64,000 bases of DNA from a virus. The position numbers were made by a program, and so were the translations under genes. Numbering within the stretch: position 1 is the first letter of the stretch; every line of letters begins with the position of its first letter. Below the pieces are notes generated by a model. The model did no database searches and was not told where the DNA came from. It saw only the letters and a list, made by a program, of their open reading frames with translations. Below are positions 50,426-57,272 of the stretch, one piece after another. The stretch covers positions 27,578 to 91,577 of the IMG/VR virus record IMGVR_UViG_3300018080_003942; one strand, written 5' to 3'.

Positions 50426-51525
50426 GGGAGGTACGCGCGTGTCTCGGCGCTGTAGTTGGTGGGGGTGTTGTGGTGCACGTCTTGCGCGACACGCAGTTGT
50501 AGTTGGAGCGAGGCTCCTTGATCAGGGTTGATGAAGTTGACGTGGTTGACGAGGCCGGCGAGGTGGTCAAAGTTCACCGGCACAGGGCCTCGGTGCGTCA
50601 GCTCTCCCCCACGGGGACAGCGGCCGAAGTGCGCGTCGCAGATGATCTTGTGCAGCCGGGCGCGAAGCGCGCGCCGTCGAGGCCTGGGAGCGCTTAGCTT
50701 CTCGTTGACGACGACGCCGCAGACCGTCATGCGACTGCCGATGGAGCGGAATCGGATCTTTTCGGGGGCGACCTTGTAGCCCAGCTTTTTCAGGAACCCG
50801 ATGACGGGGTACTGGAACTGGTACAGCTTTCTGTAATCCGCCGTGAAGGTCATGTCGTCGCTATAGCGGGTGTACGCGATCGGCAGGAGTCTGATCTGAG
50901 TCTGCGTCTTTCGCCGGCGCTCTCCGTGGTTGTCGACCCACCGCATCGTGGGGTTGGTCCGCCAGGACTCGATCAGCTTCAGGATGCCGAAGTCCACCTG
51001 AGCCCCTGCCAGGTTGGAGAGGAAGGGGGACGTGGGGGCTCCTTGTGGTAGGCCACCATCCAAGAAGCAGGCGCGTTTGACTCTGTCAAGGAAGAGCCTG
51101 TCGGCACGTGACATCGGTTGCATGTACCCCCTGGTCAGGAAGTACTCCAGCTGCTCGAGGACGACGTGGGGAGACACGGACGGGAAGAAGTCCCGCAGAT
51201 CGATGTCCAGCTTGTACCGGTGACCTACATGCGGGGCGGCGTTGGTGTGGATACCACGCTTGCGGACGTAGGCATGAGCTGCTGGGGAGGCCCCGATCCC
51301 GAGCGCTTTGAGCTCGCTGAGGATGAGCTTTTGAGCAGCCATTAGCTCCGGGCAAGGGATCTGGAGCTTTCGCATCTTCTGACGTGTCCGACCGTTCGAA
51401 AGCGTCTCGAGTACCGGGACTTCTCGACCATCCCGGGTACGCCTGGTCTTGGGGATTCGTGCGAATCGGTAGTGCTCAGCTTGAGCGGTGTCCGTCAGGA
51501 CATTGAATGATGGGTAGCCAGCCAT
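50422..51525 (-). CDS. Retron-type reverse transcriptase
   Basis: 367 aa. Catalytic core visible in order: NAxxH (TNAAPH, 94-99), motif A LDIDLRDFFPSV (106-117), motif B GLPQGAPTSPFLSN (158-171), catalytic YSDD (221-224; Ser replaces the usual Ala), LGYKVAPEK (248-256) and VCGVVVN (268-274, in the place of the retron VTG motif). NAxxH plus the V-x-G motif points to the retron branch, not group II introns or DGRs. No extra domain is fused. It heads an overlapping gene chain with ubiquitin-like conjugation genes, an association I do not know from described retrons. Confidence 0.93.
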   Translation of the reverse strand: MAGYPSFNVLTDTAQAEHYRFARIPKTRRTRDGREVPVLETLSNGRTRQKMRKLQIPCPELMAAQKLILSELKALGIGASPAAHAYVRKRGIHTNAAPHVGHRYKLDIDLRDFFPSVSPHVVLEQLEYFLTRGYMQPMSRADRLFLDRVKRACFLDGGLPQGAPTSPFLSNLAGAQVDFGILKLIESWRTNPTMRWVDNHGERRRKTQTQIRLLPIAYTRYSDDMTFTADYRKLYQFQYPVIGFLKKLGYKVAPEKIRFRSIGSRMTVCGVVVNEKLSAPRPRRRALRARLHKIICDAHFGRCPRGGELTHRGPVPVNFDHLAGLVNHVNFINPDQGASLQLQLRVAQDVHHNTPTNYSAETRAYLP

Positions 51526-51534
51526 GATCTACCC

Positions 51535-51585
51535 TCAGATGACGGCGCAGATTGCGCTCAAGGCAAGAAGTAGCATGTGCTTCAC
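51535..51585 (-). CDS. Possible 16-aa hydrophobic leader peptide
   Basis: GTG at 51585 overlaps the upstream TGA (GTGA) and the stop is just before the reverse transcriptase ribosome site (GAGGG). The peptide after the first three residues is hydrophobic (LLLALSAICAVI). It may couple translation or be a mini membrane peptide. Confidence 0.3.
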   Translation of the reverse strand: MKHMLLLALSAICAVI

Positions 51586-52184
51586 TCCGTGGTTTGAGGA
51601 AGTAGCGGGAGGTCCGCCTGGTGAAAGGCCTGGAAGATCGCCGAGGCGACGGTCTTCAGACGGCTTTCGAAGATCAGGTGGTCCGGGTGAGACATCTCCC
51701 CAGCGGGCGGGAGCTCTTTGAACAGCCGGTCGATGATGGCTACGAGCAGGTCGTTAGCGTCGGCCTGGCTGACCAGGAGGCTCCGGGGGCGGAGGTTGAT
51801 GTTCAGATTGGAGGCTATGCCCCGTAGCACCGGTGGACGGGACCGGGCCGCGTGGACGGCGAAGGCGATTGAGGCTAGCCGGTGGTTGTTGTCGGCCGCA
51901 GACGGTGTGGTGGTGGCGGGGTTGTGCTTGCGGAGCGGGTCCGTGTCGGGGACCGGGTCGGGCAGCACCAGGGGACCTACGCCGTTTTTGGCCAATCGGT
52001 GGTAAAGGCTTAGAGCTGCCAAAGCCCCGAGTCCCATAGCCGGCAGCAATGCGCGGTTGGAGACTCGAGCGGGGCGTGGTGCGTCGACTGAGTCGGTCGA
52101 CCACCAGGCGGACAGCCCTTCACGAACGGGCCCTTCATAGAGGGGCCACGTCTTCGTCAAGGCATCAATGACGGGGACGTACAT
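51582..52184 (-). CDS. Hypothetical protein, 200 aa, first gene of the RT operon
   Basis: Contains a possible transmembrane stretch (ALLPAMGLGALAALSLY, about 46-62), a Pro-rich linker and a helical C-terminus (DLLVAIIDRLFKELP). No family recognised. As the first gene upstream of the reverse transcriptase it could be its effector or regulator. Confidence 0.6.
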   Translation of the reverse strand: MYVPVIDALTKTWPLYEGPVREGLSAWWSTDSVDAPRPARVSNRALLPAMGLGALAALSLYHRLAKNGVGPLVLPDPVPDTDPLRKHNPATTTPSAADNNHRLASIAFAVHAARSRPPVLRGIASNLNINLRPRSLLVSQADANDLLVAIIDRLFKELPPAGEMSHPDHLIFESRLKTVASAIFQAFHQADLPLLPQTTE

Positions 52185-52319
52185 TCAGATCCGGATAGGG
52201 AGGTGGAGATGTGTTCGTGTCGGCAAACAGTGGCTCACAGGACTCATGCCATGTCTGTTAGGTCTTTTCATGCGGGCCCCCAGGCGCTATCCTGAGCCTG
52301 TCAACAACTGGAGACGACC
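52185..52319. promoter_or_regulatory. Divergent promoter region
   Basis: Separates the leftward RT/conjugation operon from the rightward tail operon. Contains TTGACA on the minus strand (about 52297-52302) and TATCCT on the plus strand near 52290; the ATG at 52320 is preceded by CTGGAGACGACC. Exact promoters not resolved. Confidence 0.4.
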
Positions 52320-52988
52320 ATGTCGCAACGACCCACAGGTTCTCGCCCCGCCCCGCGCGGCTCGATGATGTCCGCTGACGCCGCTGCCGCCGACGTGCGG
52401 GCTCGGCAAGAAGCCGCAGCCCAGGAGCAGCTACAGCAGCAGGCCCAGGCGGCCAATGAGGCTCCCTCTGAGGAGCAGACCGAGCTCGACGAGGCCATCA
52501 GCTCCCAGATCCCCAAGGAGGTTCAAACCTCCCGCGGGATGCGCCCCTACGCCCAGTTCAAGAAGGAGTTCGACGAGGTCTATGAGCAGGTCCGTGACAA
52601 GGACCACCTGCTCTCTGGTCGAGTGACATACTCGACCGAGCTGGCTGGTCTTCCTATCACCATCCAGAGCCTGCGCCAACGGGACCGGCGGCTGCTGGCG
52701 GCCTGGGCCCCTGACGCCCGGGATGAGCATCGGGCATTCATGGATGGGGAGTTCCAGTACCGCTCCCGCCTGATGGTCCTGTCCCTGGTCCGGGTTGGGG
52801 ATGTGGAGTTCCCGAGCCTGCCGATCAAGACGGATCCGGAATCTTGGGAGAAGCAGGACCCGATCCAGCAGGCCCTGTCCTACGTTGAAGACTGGGACGA
52901 GACCCTGTTCAACGTGATCTTCGGGCTCCTATCTGACCTCGAGACCGCCAAGCACTTCGCGCTGCTGGAGAACCTGGGAAACCCCTAG
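52320..52988 (+). CDS. Tail assembly chaperone (G-type)
   Basis: 222 aa. Gln/Ala-rich disordered N-terminus (about 25-50) and a helical C-terminus (QQALSYVEDWDETLFNVIFG). The stop codon is preceded by a GGGAAAC slippery heptamer and followed by a 9-bp stem, giving a frameshift product with the next ORF. The arrangement, at the head of tail genes, is typical of the G/GT chaperone pair of long-tailed phages. Confidence 0.8.
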   Translation: MSQRPTGSRPAPRGSMMSADAAAADVRARQEAAAQEQLQQQAQAANEAPSEEQTELDEAISSQIPKEVQTSRGMRPYAQFKKEFDEVYEQVRDKDHLLSGRVTYSTELAGLPITIQSLRQRDRRLLAAWAPDARDEHRAFMDGEFQYRSRLMVLSLVRVGDVEFPSLPIKTDPESWEKQDPIQQALSYVEDWDETLFNVIFGLLSDLETAKHFALLENLGNP

Positions 52989-53039
52989 CCACCCCGCTCG
53001 CGTACTACCGAGTCCGCCTGCTGCTGCGGGGCGGGGTGG
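52976..53039 (+). promoter_or_regulatory. -1 programmed ribosomal frameshift signal
   Basis: Heptamer G-GGA-AAC at 52976-52982, 6-nt spacer containing the zero-frame stop, then arms CCACCCCGC (52989-52997) and GCGGGGTGG (53031-53039) forming a perfect 9-bp GC stem with a 33-nt loop. Confidence 0.85.
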
Positions 53040-53329
53040 ATCTAGCGGAGTTCTCCTTCCTCGAGCAGCAAGACTTCATCGAGTACGAGCGGAAGGAGCA
53101 GGCGATGCGGTTCGTCGAGCAGGCGACCCAGATCTACGCCACCGCCAAGGATACGGAAAGTGCTAAGGCCCTCGTTGAGCGGCTCCGGGAGGAGCTCTTC
53201 ATCGGCCAGGCCCAGGCCAAAGCTGAGCGCACCAAGCGTCTGAGTGACGAGCTGGTCGAGGCGATCCACAAGACCTATTCGATCACTACGGCCGGCGGAG
53301 CCGCTATCCTTGAGGTGAGCAATGACTGA
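52982..53329 (+). CDS. T-type frameshift extension of tail chaperone
   Basis: This -1 frame is open from the heptamer to 53329 and adds 115 residues, making a fusion of about 336 aa. It has no ATG of its own near the start; an in-frame GTG at 53036 exists but the continuous frame back to the slip site favours frameshifting. Sequence is helical and charged (FLEQQDFIEYERKEQAMRF). Confidence 0.8.
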   Translation, partial: PLATPLAYYRVRLLLRGGVDLAEFSFLEQQDFIEYERKEQAMRFVEQATQIYATAKDTESAKALVERLREELFIGQAQAKAERTKRLSDELVEAIHKTYSITTAGGAAILEVSND

Positions 53330-53882
53330 ATCTTTCACCTCCCAGGTCCTCCGGCAGACCATCAAGCAGGTGCGGGCCGGGTCTCGAGACCTGACCAGCA
53401 CCCGGCTTGAGCCTTACTACCGAGGGACGCGGCGCCTCTCGGCGGAGGAGGTGGCCAGCCGAGCCGCGGCCTCGGCCGCTTTTCGGCAGGAGGCTGGATT
53501 CCGACCTCTCTCCACGGCTGAGGCGGCCCAGCAGATCGGGGACAGCGGGGGCCGGGCCCTGTTCCTGACCCTCATGAGCGGGCTGGGACTGGAGCGTGAG
53601 TACGACGAGGACGTCGTCTCTCAGGATGCTGTGGAGGGGGTCCCGGATCTCGGGGACCGGACGACCTTTGCGGACACCAAAGCCGCCTCAGGCGCCTCGC
53701 TGACGGTCCAGGAGGCCCGTGCCGGCCTGCGGGCGGTCGAGGGCCTAGCCAGCCGCCTCCCCACGGGCGGGCAGGTCAAGCACATCCTTGAGCCCGCGCA
53801 GCCGGCCCTGGCGGATGATGATTCCGTGGTCCAGGAGCGGCTCGAGAAGATGTGGGACTACGTCCGCGACCTGTTGCCGTAG
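53322..53882 (+). CDS. Hypothetical tail-region protein, 186 aa
   Basis: Overlaps the T extension by 8 nt. Ala/Glu/Arg-rich, largely helical, ending in a Trp/Asp-rich helix (QERLEKMWDYVRDLLP). Located between chaperone and tape-measure-like protein, so it is probably tail related. Family unknown. Confidence 0.6.
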   Translation: MTESFTSQVLRQTIKQVRAGSRDLTSTRLEPYYRGTRRLSAEEVASRAAASAAFRQEAGFRPLSTAEAAQQIGDSGGRALFLTLMSGLGLEREYDEDVVSQDAVEGVPDLGDRTTFADTKAASGASLTVQEARAGLRAVEGLASRLPTGGQVKHILEPAQPALADDDSVVQERLEKMWDYVRDLLP

Positions 53883-53896
53883 GTCCGGTCGGAGCG

Positions 53897-53912
53897 GGGG
53901 TTTATACTCCTA
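53897..53912 (+). promoter_or_regulatory. GGGG-N8-CC element, copy 3
   Basis: GGGGTTTATACTCCTA, with TTTATACT where copies 1 and 2 have TAGACATT and TATACACT. 51 nt upstream of the tape-measure-like ATG, whose start CATGCCCGA repeats the CATGCCCGA of the other copies. A promoter for the late gene is likely. Confidence 0.45.
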
Positions 53913-53934
53913 GCAGGCGTAGGAGCCGCTTCTC

Positions 53935-53955
53935 TGGCACTGGGTGCCAGTGCCA
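53935..53955. repeat. CACTGG-N3-CCAGTG palindrome, copy 3
   Basis: Arms extend to 9 bp (TGGCACTGG/CCAGTGCCA) around GTG. Lies between the promoter-like element and the ATG at 53963, in the leader of the late gene. Confidence 0.55.
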
Positions 53956-53962
53956 GTAAACC

Positions 53963-56017
53963 ATGCCCGACCCCTATCCGAACCAGAACCAGGCGCTGTA
54001 CGCCCTCCAGCAGCGGATCCAGGCCCAGCAGCAGCAGCAAATGCGGGCTGAGTCCATGGCCGTGGGGGGCACGAACTCCATGGCCACTGAGTCCATGCGG
54101 GTCTCGATGATGCTGCAACAGCAGCAGCTTCAGCTCCAGATGCAGCAGCAGATGCAGCAGCTGCGCTCGTCCATGTACGGGACGTTCACGGCTGGGGCGG
54201 GCGCCGCATCCCCGGTCATGCGCCAGAACTTCGGCTCTCTGGTGATGGGGGCTGGGGTGGCTCGGGGCGTCAACACGATGACCGGCGGGCTCCTATACCC
54301 GGACTACAACTACCATTGGGGCCTCACCCGGGCTCGGATGGAGCAGGACGCGTCGGACGAGCTCCGTCAGCGGATGTTCAGCGATGTCGGGAACGAGTTG
54401 ATCGCTGGCCTGGTCCCGGACGTGATCCGACGCCGGACCGGGGCGGCCTTCGCAGGCTCGAGGCCTGAGTTTGTGCGGGCAGCTTATGCTCGCTACTCCG
54501 GTTTGCGGGGCGGGGACGTGGCCGCGTTCGGCGGTGGAGGTAACGTTGACGGACCTGGTCTGCGATTGCGGGCTGACGCGACACAGAGCTCAGCGCGGGC
54601 GTTCGAGGCCGGGCTTTTGAACCTCAACCGCCGGCTTGGGTATGCCCTCGGTAGCGATGAGGTGAGCATGCTCCAGGACGTCACGGCAGGCCTCTCGGTC
54701 CACCAGGCCTTCCGAGGTCAGCGCGCTGGGGAGTCGGTCCTTGCCTCGGATAACCGCCAGGTTCAGAGCCTGATTAGCAGCATTCATGACCTGAGTCGTG
54801 CTCTCCAGCTGAACGTTGATCAAACGCGCGAGATGGTGAACATGGGCCGGCAGCACGGCTTGATGCCTAACAGCTCGGCGTTCCAGGCTCTGGGAGCCAT
54901 CGGCCAGGGCGGAAACCTGATCCAGATGAGCAACGCGGATCGGGCCCGGTACGCTATGCCGATCATGGCTCAGGCCCGCGGGATGGGCATGGACGCGGTC
55001 ACCGCAGTCAACCGGCGGTTCGGTAGTGCGGAGGGCGTCCTAGGCCGCTACCGGGCTGGCCTCATGTCTGATGCGCAGCTGTTCCGATTCGGCGGGACCA
55101 GTGAGGACGACGCCGCGATGCGCGTCGCGGAGTATCAAGAGCGGCTCGGTCTGGGATACGCCTCGCGGTTCGGAGGCAGTCTTGGGGCACTCTCCTATGC
55201 GGGGCAGTCTGTCGGAGGTGCTATCAGCACCGGGGCCCGGTTGGGTGCGGTTCTTGGATCCAACCCTCTGGCAGGTTTGCGTGCTTCTATGAGTGGGGCG
55301 GTGCGCTCGAACATGGCAGGCTCGATGCAGATGGATGCTTACGCCTATGCGCAGGATGCCTACCGCATCGGCGAATCGATTCAACCGGGCGGCGGTGAGG
55401 TACTTGCCGCTCGAGTATTCGGCCAGATGATCGGTGAGTCTGACCCGGTTCAGGCTATGAACATGTATCGGCAAATTGCCGGTGAGGTCGGCGCTGTCCA
55501 GCGTGGTACGTCGCTCAGTGGGGCAGAGTCTCTGCGGTTTGTCCGTACCCGTCGAATGATGCAGCAGGTGACCGGCGAAGCCCCGGATATGTTGGATACA
55601 GCTAGGCTGTATCAATCTTTGGCGGGACGGGATGTGACCGCGGTGAGTGTTGCCCGGGCGCTAGCCCTCTCGGGAGCAGGCAGCAACACGCAGACGTCGC
55701 GCGAGTCTATCAACAGTGGCTATCGACAGGCGTCCGTGGATAAGTTCCGAAAGCTGATTACGGGACAGACGGATCCGTCGCTCCTAGCCGTGATTGCCGA
55801 GATCTCCAACCTAGATGGGACGGGACTATCGGTGGATGTTCTTCAGGACATGGCCATCAACAAGAACAGCTCTGGGTGGAACACCGACGCTGTCAGTGTT
55901 CGGGAGCTCCTGACGATGGATCAGTTCCTCGGTAACTTTGGGAAGATCAACAAGAACCCAGACAAGCCCCCGAGCGGGACTGAGAACAATCCGATCTACG
56001 TGAAGACGGTGAGCTGA
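53963..56017 (+). CDS. Tape-measure-like tail protein, 684 aa
   Basis: Gln-rich N-terminus (QQRIQAQQQQQMRAESMA), then long helical Ala/Gly/Met/Arg-rich stretches. The position directly after the tail chaperones is where a tape measure protein is expected. It is short for one and lacks clear transmembrane segments, so another internal tail protein is possible. Confidence 0.55.
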   Translation: MPDPYPNQNQALYALQQRIQAQQQQQMRAESMAVGGTNSMATESMRVSMMLQQQQLQLQMQQQMQQLRSSMYGTFTAGAGAASPVMRQNFGSLVMGAGVARGVNTMTGGLLYPDYNYHWGLTRARMEQDASDELRQRMFSDVGNELIAGLVPDVIRRRTGAAFAGSRPEFVRAAYARYSGLRGGDVAAFGGGGNVDGPGLRLRADATQSSARAFEAGLLNLNRRLGYALGSDEVSMLQDVTAGLSVHQAFRGQRAGESVLASDNRQVQSLISSIHDLSRALQLNVDQTREMVNMGRQHGLMPNSSAFQALGAIGQGGNLIQMSNADRARYAMPIMAQARGMGMDAVTAVNRRFGSAEGVLGRYRAGLMSDAQLFRFGGTSEDDAAMRVAEYQERLGLGYASRFGGSLGALSYAGQSVGGAISTGARLGAVLGSNPLAGLRASMSGAVRSNMAGSMQMDAYAYAQDAYRIGESIQPGGGEVLAARVFGQMIGESDPVQAMNMYRQIAGEVGAVQRGTSLSGAESLRFVRTRRMMQQVTGEAPDMLDTARLYQSLAGRDVTAVSVARALALSGAGSNTQTSRESINSGYRQASVDKFRKLITGQTDPSLLAVIAEISNLDGTGLSVDVLQDMAINKNSSGWNTDAVSVRELLTMDQFLGNFGKINKNPDKPPSGTENNPIYVKTVS

Positions 56018-56718
56018 TGGGGAGCATCGACGACGTCCTGTCTGGCACCGGCCCCGACGATACGGATCTGACCCAGGGTCCGCAGGTGTCGAGCTCGGAT
56101 GATTACGAGATCGTGCTTGGGTACGATCCTGCGGATTATCGCCACCTGGGTGCGGCGATGGGGGCGGAGTACGACAAGGTCCCTGCCACGCTGGTAGTTC
56201 GCGACATCGGAGACGCGGCCACGGCGCAGGAAGGGATCATCGATGCAGCCAGCACAGCGTTGGCTCAAGTACTGCCCTTCCCGCTCGGTCTGGTAGCTAA
56301 TGCTGGGCTCGAGATCGCGCTCTCGCCGATCGTATTCATCACAGACAAGCTGATCCTTACCAGCGCGGTCGAGCCTCGCAGCGCCCGATCGGCTATGGTG
56401 ATGAGCTTCAATCAGCCGACGGTCTACACGTCGGGCATGCAGCCCTACATTTTCCGGTACGCGGGTCACGTGTTGATCAACGAGCTGGATGGGGACGGGC
56501 GCAACCAGTTCTACGCTGCCTACCGGGAGTACCTGCGCGCCTCAGCTAGCCTGGTCGGGGCGGAGCGGCAGACCATGCCGTGGGTCGTAGAGCTCACCTT
56601 CCGAGATATGTTCCGCGCCGGGTATGTGGTCGACCTGTCGATGTCGATCAACGCAGCAGAGCCTAGCAAGGCTGACATCTCGTTCACCCTCTTCGTGATC
56701 GATGACCGGTTCTCCTGA
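56017..56718 (+). CDS. Tail/baseplate protein, 233 aa
   Basis: Starts on the stop of the previous gene (TGATGG). Contains a hydrophobic helix (ALAQVLPFPLGLVANAGLEI) and beta-rich C-terminus. Family not recognised; likely tail by context. Confidence 0.6.
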   Translation: MGSIDDVLSGTGPDDTDLTQGPQVSSSDDYEIVLGYDPADYRHLGAAMGAEYDKVPATLVVRDIGDAATAQEGIIDAASTALAQVLPFPLGLVANAGLEIALSPIVFITDKLILTSAVEPRSARSAMVMSFNQPTVYTSGMQPYIFRYAGHVLINELDGDGRNQFYAAYREYLRASASLVGAERQTMPWVVELTFRDMFRAGYVVDLSMSINAAEPSKADISFTLFVIDDRFS

Positions 56719-57272
56719 TGGCCTTTGAACCTCGAGACACCGAGCTGCGGGAGCGCTTCGGCGAACAGGCCCAGGAGCTCTACGAGGGCGACCGGGCGGC
56801 TGTCCGTGTCTTCCCCCTGGATGCGACAGGGGCTCTGGTTTTGACCAATCCGGTGGCCGAGTTCGATCAGCTCTTGATCGGACGAGTCGAGGAGCCGGAT
56901 CGGGAGCGGGTGCAGTACAGCCAGTCGTTTGACGGCAACAAGCTCTACGCCTACGGCAACGATCACCGGGTCTATGCGATCTCCGCGGCCTTGCTCGATA
57001 CGGACCTGGGGACGACGATTCAACCCCCATCAGGCAGCGAGGCGAGCGCGTGGGAAGGGCGCGGGCATCGTGACTGGGTGCAGTTCTTCGAGCAGTACGC
57101 TAGTCTGTGGGCATGCGCTCGGGATCGTCTGCTGGTCCAGCTGACCTACGGTCGGCGCCAAGTCTACGGGGCCTTCCTTGAGTCGACGCCCAACCTCGTG
57201 GCCTCAGCGCCGCACCGGCTGGATCTCCTGCTCTCCTTTTACGTGACCCACAGTCAGCCCATCGAGTTCTGA
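56718..57272 (+). CDS. Tail protein, 184 aa
   Basis: Mixed beta/alpha. The segment YSQSFDGNKLYAYGNDHRVY and the later WVQFFEQYASLWACARDR look like a tail-terminator or baseplate subunit, but no family is certain. TGATG overlaps on both sides. Confidence 0.6.
   Translation: MAFEPRDTELRERFGEQAQELYEGDRAAVRVFPLDATGALVLTNPVAEFDQLLIGRVEEPDRERVQYSQSFDGNKLYAYGNDHRVYAISAALLDTDLGTTIQPPSGSEASAWEGRGHRDWVQFFEQYASLWACARDRLLVQLTYGRRQVYGAFLESTPNLVASAPHRLDLLLSFYVTHSQPIEF

Noticed and set aside
50422-51525. Diversity-generating retroelement
   Set aside because: The RT has retron-type NAxxH and V-x-G motifs, there is no Avd-like gene nearby, and I saw no template/variable repeat pair differing at adenines. 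Tail-fibre repeats are 17 kb away and protein-level only.
50422-51525. Group II intron-encoded protein
   Set aside because: No maturase or endonuclease domain and no intron domain V/VI around the gene; it is part of an overlapping operon.
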